Source of the DNA: Monodelphis domestica
Lineage: Eukaryota > Chordata > Mammalia > Didelphimorphia > Didelphidae
Direction: 5' to 3'
DNA length: 64,000 nt
Assembly (NCBI RefSeq): GCF_027887165.1
Contig: NC_077234.1
Span: forward strand, 194,507,959 to 194,571,958
Position numbers and translations under genes: made by a program. The number at the start of each line of letters is the position of its first letter. The first letter of the stretch is position 1. The notes beneath the pieces are model-generated. The model worked only from the letters and a program-made list of their open reading frames with translations. It had not been told where the DNA came from and did not search any database. Positions 36,253-46,300 of this stretch are shown here, one piece after another.

Positions 36253-37248
36253 TCAGGTTTCTCTTGATCTTTGTGTTTGGATATCAAACTTTCCACTTAT
36301 TTCTGGTCTTTTCTTTACAAATACTTGGAAATCTTCTATTTTGTTGAATACCCATACTTTCCCCTTGAAGTATATAGTCAGTTTTGATGGATAGGTGATT
36401 CTTGGTTGAAGATCCAATTCTCTTGCCTTTCTGAATATCATATCCCAAGCCTTGCAGTCCTTTAGTGTGGAAGCTTTCAGATCTTATGTAATCCTGATTG
36501 GTGCTTCTTGATATCTGAATTATCTCTTTCTGGCTTCTTGCCAAAATTTTTTCCTTGGCTTAAAAGCTCTTGAATTTGGCAATTACATTCCTAGGGGTTG
36601 TCTTTTGAGGATTTAGTGTAGAGGGCATTCTATGAACTCTTTCATTGTGTATTTTGCCCCCTTGTTCAAGAACATCAGGGCTGTTTTCTTGGATAATTTC
36701 TTGTAGTATGATGTCAAAATTTCTGTTTATTTCTGGGTTTTTAGGTAGACCAGTGATTCTCAAATTGTATCTTCAGGATTAGTTTTCCTAATTGTCAGTG
36801 ATATATTTTATGTTTTCTTCTATTTTGTCAGTCTTTTGACTTTGCTTTATTAATTCTTGCTGTTTTGCAGGATCATTAGCTTCCAATTGCCCAATTCTGG
36901 TCTTAAAAGACTGGTTTTCCTTTTTTGGTTTGTTCTATCCTGCTTTTCATGGCTTCCTACTGTTTCTCCAATTGGGAGTTCTTGTCCTTTACATTTTTAT
37001 TTTCTTTTTGAACTATTTCCCACTTTTCTTGCCAGAAGGCTTCCATCTTTTTGATAAGCTCCAGTTTAAATTCTTCAAGAGCCTGTGAACAATTTCCATT
37101 TTTGGAAGGTTTTGGTGCATTTATTTGTATTTTCTCTTCTATTTCCTCTGTAGCCTGGGTTTTTCCTCCATTAAAAATTATCCAGTGTCAACCCCTTCTT
37201 CTTGTTTTTCTTGGTGTTGGGAAGTTGTTCCTGGGCACTGTTTGCCAT
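36253..37248 (-). pseudogene. L1-a ORF1 relic
   Basis: Start at ATG 37248 (MANSAQEQLPNTKKNKKKG). RRM-region segment at 36763-36560 (MRITGLPKNPEINRNFDII) and C-terminal segment at 36441-36253 (FNKIEDFQVFVKKRPEISG). The coiled coil between 37050 and 36790 is interrupted by stops and frameshifts. Family role is RNA binding in the L1 ribonucleoprotein. Not functional. Confidence 0.88.
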
Positions 37249-37795
37249 CACTATGGTATTTTTCCCTTCCCTTCCCAGTCAGAAATATGAGTGAGATAGG
37301 CAGTCTCTCTATGTATGGAGCTAAGGAGCAAGGATTTTGCCTGAGGCAAGTTCTTGAATCTCTTTAGCTTCTACTGTTTTCTTTCCTTCTCTGTGCTATC
37401 TCCCCTAGGGTGCCCATGGTCTGTGCTCTTCAGCCTGCTGGGGTTTCAGGTCTATCTGCTCTCAGGGGTAGGTCTTTGGTGGTCTTAATCAGCTGTGTAG
37501 GACCTAGAGATGCCCCTTGCTCACTTAGTGATTCTAGAATGTGCTGGCTCTGACTATGGCTTCATAGGTGGGATGGGGTAGGGTAGGTCAGCTTGCATTT
37601 TAGTGGAAGTCTTTTCACCCCCTTATAGTATGGAAATGGCCAAATCCCACATACCTTCAATGCTGCACCATAATGTAGGTTCCCTTTGTTCATATGAATT
37701 TGGTTTTTTTGGTCTTTAGAGGTAGTCTATATCAGTAGGTGCTGAGGAGAGGAAGAATCTTGCATCTAGACTGCCACCATTTTTACTCAAAGTTC
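37249..37795 (-). promoter_or_regulatory. L1-a 5'UTR
   Basis: Shares its layout with L1-d (18090-18607) and the outer half of L1-c's 5'UTR: 'ggtggaagtc' type block, 'cccttatagtatggaaatg', 'cccacataccttca' and the terminal 'gcatctaga' block. Distinct from the L1-b 5'UTR. Confidence 0.75.
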
Positions 37796-38115
37796 GCCTA
37801 GGTATTTCAAAAGAAAATTTTATGTAGTAGCTTCTAGTTTTCTCCTTATCCTAATGGCTATCATCTAAATCTGATCCAGTTTGCCAATGCCTTTTTTATA
37901 ATAGTGTTCTTTTTTTTTTGGTCCTATTCTTGGTAGAGTTTTTTTTTTTTTTGAGACCAATTGATACATTTTGCATTTACTTTGGTTATATTATATTTAA
38001 TTAAATTTAGATGATAATTTTATCCAATCTAGACCTTCTGGAGTTCTGTTTATTTTCTGTCCTACCTTCTTGATGTCCTCTGCACATCTGGTAAATCCAA
38101 TTATACATCTAATCC
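37796..38115. other. Unique sequence with T runs
   Basis: T homopolymer stretches at 37911-37919 and 37938-37952. No gene or family recognised. Confidence 0.45.
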
Positions 38116-38119
38116 AAGC

Positions 38120-38290
38120 AATTAATCAACAAGTATTTTTAAGTGCCCACAATGTACTGGATATTGTGCTAAGCACTAGGAACACAAAGAAAGATGAAAA
38201 GTATACAAATAATCTTGCTCCCCAAAAGATTCATTATTAATGGAGAAGAAAGCATGTAAATTAATTGGTACATAAATGAAAAGAGTAAAG
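38120..38290 (+). repeat. Old marsupial/mammalian SINE-like relic
   Basis: 'tcaacaagtatttttaagtg', 'ggatattgtgctaagcacta' and 'ggaacacaaagaaagatgaaa' match the sense head of a widespread old repeat, also seen at 58740. The following 'attaatggagaagaaagcatg' continues it. Confidence 0.6.
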
Positions 38291-38339
38291 GAGGAAAGAG
38301 AATAAACATTAATTACCTTTTGTGTTCCAAGTAATATAT

Positions 38340-38520
38340 GCACTGGTCTAAAATTAAGAATACTGGAGTTCAAATGTGACCTTTGATACTAGCTATGTCA
38401 CCCTGGGTTTAATTTTTTTTCCTTAGTTTTCTCAAAAGTAAAATGGAAACAATAACAGCACCTCACTGGCAGAATTATTGGGAATCTCAAATGAAAAAAA
38501 ATATTTACAAAAATTTTTAA
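38340..38520 (+). repeat. MIR-type SINE relic
   Basis: 'ctggagttcaaatgtgacct', 'gctatgtcaccctggg', 'ccttagttttctcaaaagta' and 'aaatggaaacaataacagca' in sense MIR order. Confidence 0.7.
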
Positions 38521-38995
38521 GGACAAAAATGCTAATCAGAGAAAATGTTATATTTGATCCTGAAATGACAGGGAGCTATTAGAGTTTCCTGAGCATCACT
38601 TTCACTTTGTAGCATCAGCTCACCTCTGACTGATCAAATTTCCCAAGTTGAATATCTGACTGATCAAATTTCTTTTGTTGAATATCTCTTGAGTATTTCA
38701 CACACCCAATAACACTCTCTTTCTTATTCTAAGATTACATTTCAAAGAGAACCTATTTACTTATTTTACCTGAAACCCACTGTTTAATTATTACATAAGA
38801 ATATTGATCATTATTAGACATAATAATAATAATGTATATAATTTGAACATCAATAACAATGCATTTATGTAGGCAATCACATTCAAGGGTATCAGGACAT
38901 TTGCTTTTGCTATTCAAATTGTAGTAGAGGACTATATCTAGCATGTTAATAAAGTGTTAATTAATAGTGTTTTTTCTGATAAGATATGGAACATT
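38521..38995. other. Unique AT-rich sequence
   Basis: Contains a local direct repeat of 'atctgactgatcaaatttc' around 38624-38672 and AT-rich sequence. No gene recognised. Confidence 0.4.
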
Positions 38996-38999
38996 CTTC

Positions 39000-39518
39000 A
39001 TTTTTCCCCCATTTTGGATTTTGTTTTATTTTTTCTTAATGTCTCTTAGAATCTCTAGCTTCTTTTTACCAAATTGTAATTTTTAAGGTATTATTTTCTT
39101 AAGTGATCTTATGTACTTCTCTCCCTCCCACCCTGCAATTTGACCAATTCCATTTTTAAGGAGTTATTTTTTTTTATCAGTGAATGACCAATTTGTTTAA
39201 ATTTTCCCCTTAGAGTGCCATTTTGTATTTCTTTAACATTTAGTTATTTTTAAATATATTGCTCTATTCAGCAATTTTTGTTCTTTAACCAAGATGTTAT
39301 TTTTCCCATAATTTTCTTACATCATTCTCATTTATTTCCCTATTTTCCTCTATCACTCTAATTTAATGTTTTAAATTGAAATTTTTTTGGGGGGTGTTTC
39401 TAGGAATTCTTGCTGGATTTGTGTCCATTCACCCCTTCGTCCCAACCACTTGAAACTTTGCTTATAGGATTTTTCAAATTTTTTCTTCTTAATTTGTGTT
39501 TTGTTTCCTTGTAACTTC
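39000..39518 (-). mobile_element. Old LINE-1 ORF1 coiled-coil region relic
   Basis: T-rich on +, so A-rich in sense, with blocks like 'cataattttcttacatcattctcatttat' and 'ttttaaggagttatttt' that resemble the complement of old marsupial L1 ORF1 coiled-coil sequence. It is too decayed to give an open frame. The 5'UTR-like sequence at 39701-40300 lies on its expected upstream side. Confidence 0.5.
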
Positions 39519-39528
39519 AAATGCTATT

Positions 39529-39690
39529 TATTGACCATGGGCAGCTAGGTAGCACAGTAGATGGTGTTCTGGGTCTAGAGTTGGGTTGACCTGGGTTCAA
39601 ATCTGACTTCAGACAGTTAAGTATGTGACTCTGGTCAAGTCACTTAACCCTAACTGCTAGCCCTTACCATTTTAAAGATAAGTTTTATTA
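39529..39690 (+). mobile_element. Marsupial tRNA-derived SINE with target-site duplication
   Basis: Sense SINE with 'gggcagctaggtagcacagt', 'cctgggttcaaatctgactt', 'tctggtcaagtcacttaacc' and 'ctgctagcccttacc'. A 10-bp direct repeat AAATGCTATT lies at 39519-39528 and 39691-39700, marking insertion into the old L1. Confidence 0.88.
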
Positions 39691-39700
39691 AAATGCTATT

Positions 39701-40300
39701 CCTCTCAGATTCCCTGCTCCTTTGTGAAAGGGATCATTTCTGCCCTGAAACTGAGATCCAGAAATAGGTATCGACAATGGAGTTTCCAAAGAGCATTATG
39801 TCCTTCAACTACTGCTATCACAGTGGTCACTTATAATCTCTTTCTGACAAGTTGCTCAATCTTCTCACAGTTTCTTAACTTAGAGTTCTCAAACTGTAGT
39901 TTCTGCCCTCCACTTACTGAGTCCCACAGCTGATGTTAAAACCACATGCATTTTAGGCTAGCACACATCTCTCCTTCTGACATCTTAGGTTGTCTTGGGC
40001 AGGAAAAATGTCTCAACTTGACTTTTTGTACAACCTGCCCACCCCCACCTACTACTCCAGGTCCTGAACCTGGGCACAAGCCAACATCAAGGTCCCAAGA
40101 CTCTGCCTAAGCCATCAGCAGAGTACCCCATGCCCCCCTCTTAAAGCTCCCAAAGTGTTACACAAGGCAGTCCGTAGTGCCTGTTCTATTCCAACCTAAG
40201 AGATGACCCAGGGATGCAGCCAAGATGTATGCCTTGTCGCAGTAAAAGCTAAAGTACTCTGAGAATCCTGTCAGTCTTTAAAAAGGACCTCAAAAGAATT
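39701..40300 (-). mobile_element. Probable old LINE-1 5'UTR region
   Basis: Less AT-rich sequence continuing the old L1 beyond the SINE. It resembles, by memory of marsupial L1 5' regions, blocks such as 'gtgcctgttctattccaacct' and 'gcagtaaaagctaaagtactctgagaatcctg'. Family call is tentative. An unrelated unique sequence cannot be excluded. Confidence 0.35.
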
Positions 40301-40405
40301 TGGAAGAGGGATAGAGTGAAAGGAGAGGGAAATGGCAGGATCAAAATGGGAAAATGAGATGGAGGGGAATAAAAAGATGGTAATCATAACTGTGAATGTG
40401 AATAG

Positions 40406-41045
40406 TGTAATATTTATTGGGAAAGGAAATAGGATTGGAAAAATGGGGAAGTTTGTATGAGGGTAAGGAGGAGTTAAGGGGAGAGAGGGTATATTGCTTG
40501 GTGAGGCAAGGGAGGGAGATGCCCCCTGCTGAGAGGAAACAGCAGGGGTCCAATGAGGTCTGTTTGTCTTTGAATGACTGAACTGAAGTTCAACTCCCTC
40601 TATGATCAGAAAAGATAGTCCACTTATCTGACTGTGAATTCAAATAACATAAAGTTTAATAACCCGTTGGGATTAGAGTTTTTTCTCAGCTTCAGAGTAT
40701 AGGGCCAGGCCCTAGAGGCTGGCGGAGAGTTTGTCCCACTCCCGTCTACTCTCTTGTTCTAATTCAGAATCTTAGCAGTACACAGAAAGCAAACAAGAAC
40801 AAATCTGACCTTCAGAGGCCTGTGTCTTCTGGCTGAACCAAGAAGAGCATGCCACTCCAGATTGGGCTGACCATGCTCCTCTCTCCTCCAATCCTGGAAG
40901 CCAGTCCCACCCCAGAGGAAGGAAGTGCGATTCACAAGACCCCACTGCCACTCCTGGCAGGAAGGAAGTGCTAATCACAAGACCCCACTGCCACTCCCAG
41001 TTGGCCCTCCCCCACACAAACTGTTAGTCTAGTTTCCTTTCCACA
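40406..41045 (-). mobile_element. ERV1-type 3' LTR (LTR-B)
   Basis: 640-bp LTR. On the minus strand it begins TGTGG at 41045 next to a polypurine tract and ends ATTACA at 40406. It is colinear with LTR-A (21046-21706) along its whole length. AATAAA is present close to the 3' edge in both copies (reading 'cccaataaatattaca' on the minus strand). Confidence 0.92.
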
Positions 41046-41049
41046 ATTG

Positions 41050-41061
41050 TCCCCTTTTTTT
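41050..41061 (-). promoter_or_regulatory. Retroviral polypurine tract (ERV1)
   Basis: Minus strand reads CAAAAAAAGGGG just upstream of the LTR start, the standard primer site. A perfect 8-bp-stem palindrome (GTGACCTT-CCC-AAGGTCAC) lies beside it at 41065-41083. Confidence 0.85.
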
Positions 41062-41985
41062 GTTGTGACCTTCCCAAGGTCACATATTTATATTATAGTT
41101 ACCAATTTACTATACCTACTCTAAGGATTCTTTGCAGAAAAGTAAGGGTAAGGGTAATTTTGGGGTTTTACATTAAATTCACTACAAAAATGTCGAACAA
41201 AACTATTACAAGAAATTGAATCTTAGTGCTAATACTACTTATTCTAAGTTAAGTAAAACTAATATCTTATTTACAGAAATTATTTACATATAATACAATA
41301 CACATTGTTCCACATCATGATATCAGTCAAATAGAAATATCTATTGATCTTTCTATTTGCCTAAGACATTATGGAACTAACTATATACATATTTACATTT
41401 TGCATAAATAACAATTTCAGACACTTGTTTGTATAAACAAGGTTTCACAATATGTCAGTTTGTGATTTTGTGTTTTGTGTCTAATAGTGTTGTGTTGAAT
41501 TAATACTTATCAAGTTTCTTCAGATTTCCACTTCTCATGTTGACTTATGGATCTCTTCTTTCTTCCATGTTATGTAGTGATGCATGCTATTTCCCTAATA
41601 TGTGAAATTACTATTGTTTTATTATTTCAACACACTCAGTCTTACATATAAGTCTCGTTTTTGATCCGTCCTCTTCTTATATAAACAAATTTACAAAGTT
41701 CAAAGTCTTAGCTGTCTATTTCAGCTTTTCCTCTTTGTTTCTTGTCTCTAGCATCTTTTCTTGATGCTTTTCCTCTGGGCTGGTTTAAAATCTTTTCCTC
41801 TGGGATGTTTTTACTCTGGGTTGCTTTTCCTCTGGGTTGCTTTTCCTCTGGGATGCTTTTCCTCTGGGTTGCTTTTCCTCTGGGCTGGGAAGTTGTCTCA
41901 AACATTATGTGTCACTATTATTTCTTTGTGGTGTGCTTTTTATGTTAATCAATATTTGTTTTCATTTCTCAACCCTATCTGTTGT
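41062..41985 (-). mobile_element. ERV1 non-coding internal region in place of env
   Basis: About 920 bases separate the integrase end from the polypurine tract. This is far shorter than a gammaretroviral env (roughly 1.8-2 kb). The only open stretch is a low-complexity frame created by the minisatellite at 41763-41885. No signal peptide, cleavage site or TM segment is visible. Env is therefore absent or replaced. Confidence 0.65.
41763..41885. repeat. 16-bp minisatellite inside the ERV
   Basis: Repeated unit close to TTGCTTTTCCTCTGGG on the + strand with variants (gatg, gctgg). Period is 16, clearest at 41818-41885. One frame on the minus strand (41905-41708) is open across it and gives repeated PRGKA, QRKSIPEEK-type words. 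Confidence 0.85.
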
Positions 41986-43020
41986 CTAATTATCTTTGAT
42001 GTCTGTTACAGTGGTATTGAGCTTTTCTGGTTTCACATGGGAAAAGTGAAACCATGAGTCTTTCCCTGCAACTTTTATAGCTGTTGGGGTAGTAAGCAAT
42101 ACTTCATGTGGTCCAGTCCATTTTATGTCTGTAGCCAATTTTCTATTGAAATTTTTTAAGTATACCATGTCTCCTGGTTTGATGTTGTGCAAATTGTAAT
42201 GCAGGGGTACTGTTTGTGGTATCAAACCCATTTCATGTAATTCTGCTATTCTTGTCTGTAAGCTTGTATATATTTTGTTAATTGACAATCTCCACCTATC
42301 ATGACAATGTAAGTTGGTTTACAAGTCCTTCCTTGCCAAATTGCGTGTCCATATAGCATCTCAAATGGAGAGATATGCAAATCTCCACTGGGTCGTGTTC
42401 TAACATGGAACAGAACTAATGGCAGAATGTTTGTCCATTTTTGGTGTGTTTCTGTACAAAATTTTCCTATCAATGTTTTAATGTCTTTATTTAATCTTTC
42501 CACTTGCCCTGAACTTTGGGGATTATATGGTGTGTGGTATGTTGCTTGTATTCCTAGATTTTTTATAAATTTCATTTAATATTGACTGAGTAAAGTGACT
42601 TCCACGGTCTGAGTCCAATTTTGAGGGAATCCCAAATCTAGGTATGATTTCTTTTAATAGGATTTTGACCACAAATGCTCCCAGACTCAGGAGTTTCAGA
42701 CTAACAATAGACCTTAAAGTACTTTATGGTCCCAGTTAGGTGGGGCTCTTGAACTAATTCCTTTGTGGCCATTGTAAAGTCAATCAACCATACTCCCCTG
42801 TCCCCAGTTTCTGAAGAGTTATAGAAATTCTGCAAATTCTATGGTGCTTCAGAGCTATCATCTCATGTGGTGATACTCCCAGGCATACTGCTTGCCAGAG
42901 TGTCATGGCCTTCGGTTCTGTATGGTTTGGGGTGAATTACTCTGTGTGGAGGCATAAATATTGAACACTATCCTTCTCCTGATTAAGGACTTGGTTTTTC
43001 TAACTATTTAATAGTCCTGT
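41986..43020 (-). pseudogene. pol: ERV1 pol relic: integrase
   Basis: Gammaretrovirus-like integrase in three frames. The core shows a first Asp in LIDFT (about 42785), a second in LDSDRGSHF (about 42625) and the Glu in SSGQVERLN (about 42510), giving the D,D,E triad. YHTPYNPQSSG precedes the Glu. The C-terminal domain carries KPGDMVYLKNF, a WTGPHEVLLTTPTA segment (GPY/F-like) and FHFSHVKPE, and ends at 41986. Frame changes occur near 42575 and 42265, and stops lie upstream of 42680. The N-terminal HHCC zinc region is only faintly visible up to about 43020. Reverse transcriptase, protease and gag are missing from the window. Non-functional. Confidence 0.9.
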
Positions 43021-43029
43021 GTTTTTCCC

Positions 43030-43658
43030 CCAAATTAACACATGATTCATGATTTCCCTACCTCCCTGCTTCCCTCCCTCCTCCTGGAATTGACAAGCAA
43101 TTCCACTGGATTATACATGTATCATTGCTTAATACCCATTTTAACATTATTCATATTTGTAATAGAGTGATCTTTTAACATCAAAACTCTAAACATATAC
43201 ATATTGAACTATATGACAGATCATATGTTTTTCTTCTGAATTTCTACTCCCACAGATCTTTCTCTGGATGTGGATACTGGTCTTTCTCATAAGTACATCA
43301 GAATTGTCCTGGATTATTGCACTGCTGCTATTAGAAAAGTTCTTTACATTCGATTGTGCCACAGTATATCAGTCTCTGTGTGCAATGTTCTCCTGGTTCT
43401 GTTCCTTTCACTCTGCATCAATTCTTAGAGGTTGTTCTAGTTCACATGGAATTCTTCATGTTCATTATTCATTTCAGCACAGTAATATTCCATTACCAAC
43501 AGATACCACAATTTGTTCAGCCATTTCCCAATTGATGCACACCATCTTATTTTACAATTTTTTTTTGCCACCACAAAGAGCACAGCTATAAATATTTTGT
43601 ATAAGTCTTTTTCCTTATTATCTCTTTGGGGTATAAACCAAACAATGGTATGGCTGGG
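43030..43658 (-). mobile_element. Old LINE-1 3' end, minus strand
   Basis: Antisense L1 3'UTR and ORF2 C-terminus. On + it reads 'gatttccctacctccctgct', 'ctactcccacagatctttctc', 'ctctgcatcaattcttagagg' and 'ccttattatctctttggggtata'. The ORF2 end frame is at 43691-43437 with stops. It begins where the ERV pol relic ends and stops where a sense L1 begins. Confidence 0.85.
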
Positions 43659-45860
43659 TACATGAAACACATTTGATACAGGGAGGCACACACAGAGTTA
43701 AGACAAAGAGATGGAGCAAAATCAATTGTGCTTCACTCAAAATAAAAAAATAGAGCAGGAGTAACAATTATGATATCAGACAAAGCTGAGGCAATAATAG
43801 CAATTAATTAAAAGAGATAAGGAAGGAAAATATACCTTGATAAAAGGTACTAGAGCCAACAAAGTAATATCAATAATTTAATTAATAAGAATAACAATGA
43901 GGAAACAACATATCACAATTTATGAGAGACAGCTAAATCCGTACTTGGGGGAAAATTTATATATCTGAAAGTTTACTTCAATAAAATAGAGAAAAAGTAG
44001 ATTATTGAACTGGACACACACCTAAAAAACTAGAAAAGAACAAATGAAAAATCCTCAATTAAAAACTAAATTGGAAATCCTAAAAATCAAAGGAGAAAAT
44101 AAAATTGAAAGTAAGAAAACTATTGAGCTAATAAATAAAAGTAGGGGCTGATTTTATTGAAAAAAAACCAATAACATAAAATAGGTCAAGCAATTTAAAT
44201 TTGATTAAGAAAATGAAAAAAGAAAATCAAATTAACAGTATCAAAAATGAAAATGGTGAATTCAGCTTCAATAAATAGGAAACTAAAGTAATTATTAGGG
44301 GATATTTTTGCCCAATTATATGACAGTCTGAGAATCTTCTTCAAATAAATGAATATTTTCAAAAATATAAATTGCCTAGATTAACAAAAGAGGGAATAGA
44401 ATACTTAAATAATTCTGTCTCATAAAAAGAAATTGGCAAGGTCATCAACGAACTCCCTAAGAAAAAAAAAATCTTGAGCAGATGGATTCACAAGTGAATT
44501 CTATCAAACATTTAAAGGACAATTAATTCCAGTACTACATAAACTATTTAGTAAAATAGGCAAAGAAGGAATCCTACCAAATTCATTTTATGATACAACT
44601 ATGGTGCTAATAATAAGCCAGGAAGAGCAAAAACAGAGACGTTAGCTGTCATACCTTTGGAGAAGGGAAGAATTTATAACCAGACAAGAGATAGAGAACA
44701 TTATAAAATGTAAAATTAATAATTTTGACAGTATTAAATTGAAAAGTTTTTGGACAAAAACAAATGTAACCACGGTTATAAGGAAAACAATGCACTGGGA
44801 AAAATTTTTATAACAAATTTCTCTAATAATGGTCTACATCTCAAATCTACAGAGAACTAAGTTAAATTTAAAAGAATACAATCCATTTCCCATTTGACAA
44901 ATGACCAAAGGATGTGAACAAACAATTTTCAGATGAAGTCATCAATAATCATATTAAAAATGTCCTAAATCAATCTTCATTAGAGAAAGGGAAATTAAAA
45001 CAATGCTGAGGTACTACCTTATACCTATCAGATTGGATAATATGACAAAAAAGAAAGTAATAAATGTTGGAGAGAAGATGACAGAATTGAGACATGAATG
45101 AACTGTTTATAGAATTGTAAACTGATATAATTATTCTGGAGGACAATTTGGAACTATTCCCAAAGGCATATAAAATAGTGCATACTCTTTGATACAGTAA
45201 TACCACTCCTAGGTCTGTATCCCAAAGTTATCAAATAAAGGGGAAAGGACCTTTTTGTACAAAAAATATTCATAGAAGCCCTTTTGTGGTGGTAAAGATT
45301 CAGAAATTAAAGGGATGTCCATCAATTGGAGAATGGATGAAAAAGTTGTGGTATATGATGGTGATAGAATACTATTGTACTGTAAGAAATGATGGACAAG
45401 ATGACTTCAGAAAGAGCTAGAAATACATACCTGAACTGATGCAGAGTGAAATAAACAGAACCAGAAGGGCATTATGCATAGTAACAGCAATATTATTAAA
45501 TGGACAACTGTGAAAGATTTAGTTACTCTCAGTAATACAATAATCCAGGACAGAATGCTATCCAACTACCGAGAAAGAATTGATGGAGTGAAGATCAAAA
45601 CATGTTATTTTTCACATTAGTTTTTTGTTAGTTTTATTTTGGGGTTTTGGTTTTATATGATTATTCTCAAAAATGAACAGTGTGGAAATATTTTGCATGA
45701 TAATGCATGCATAACCCAGAACAAATTGCTGACTATCTCTGGGAAGGAGGAGGGAAGGGTGGGAAAGAGACTCTTTGGATCATAGAACTTCAGAAAACAT
45801 ATGTGGAAAATTATTACATGTAATTGGTATAAATAAAATATCTTTACAAAAATAAAATGT
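43659..45860 (+). mobile_element. Old LINE-1, plus strand, internally deleted
   Basis: Sense L1 from mid-endonuclease to the 3' end. 'gagcaggagtaacaattatgatatcagac' marks the endonuclease part, and 'gatggattcacaagtgaattctatcaaaca' the pre-RT region. Near 44635 ('aagccaggaagagcaaaaacagag') the sequence jumps to late ORF2, so the RT core is missing. The 3'UTR shows 'atttggaactattcccaaaggc', 'ggaaatattttgcatgata', 'tctctgggaaggaggaggga' and a tail with AATAAAAT repeats near 45830-45858. Many stops. Confidence 0.85.
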
Positions 45861-46100
45861 CCCTGCAACAAGAAAAATAAAAGAAATTGTAATATAGGTA
45901 TGAATTTTGTTAGACTCAGCTCCAATATTACATGTCTAAACTTTGATCCGACAAAATTTCTAAATAGAATTAATTCTTACACAAGAACAAAAAATGAGCT
46001 TCATAGGTATGGAGTTAGAAGAACATTTCTAATTTAACTTCTCAAACAAGACAATAATCTTGTCTACAACATCTCTGATGAGTAGTCTGCTTCATAGGAA
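45861..46100. other. Unique sequence
   Basis: No gene or repeat family recognised. Confidence 0.4.
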
Positions 46101-46300
46101 CAAATTTATATCTGGAAAAGATGTTAAGGGTCATTTAATCCAATATTAGTTTTTCAGATGATAAAATGAGGCTTTGAGTATATCTGGTGATAAGGAATTC
46201 ACCCTCACATTAAATACTCTTTTGACTTTGAATACTTCCAGTGGCAGGAAACTAAACTCATCTCCTAAGCAGACAATCTCCTCAAATGTTGGGTAGCTAT
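46100..46300 (-). repeat. Diverged MIR/L3-like relic, antisense
   Basis: 'aagatgttaagggtcatttaatccaa', 'cagatgataaaatgaggct' and 'ccagtggcaggaaactaaact' resemble antisense old SINE/LINE consensus order. Low certainty beyond 46200. Confidence 0.4.

Larger units (their letters stand above)
26041..37795 (-). mobile_element. LINE-1 L1-a, split by L1-b and 3'-truncated
   Basis: A minus-strand L1 in two blocks, 35466-37795 (5'UTR, ORF1, inter-ORF spacer, first about 30 codons of ORF2) and 26041-29048 (rest of ORF2). L1-b sits between them. The two blocks join colinearly when L1-b and one copy of the 15-bp duplication are removed. The 5' edge near 37795 matches the L1-c and L1-d 5' edges. The last part of ORF2, the 3'UTR and tail are absent: similarity stops near 26041, matching L1-b position about 30140. 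It carries many more stops and indels than L1-b or L1-c, consistent with being the older host. Confidence 0.93.

Noticed and set aside
38624..38672. Direct repeat of 'atctgactgatcaaatttc' as a target duplication
   Set aside because: The copies are only about 10 bases apart with no element between them. It is a local tandem duplication.
41763..41885. CRISPR-like repeat array
   Set aside because: Units are directly tandem without spacers and the genome is eukaryotic. It is a minisatellite.
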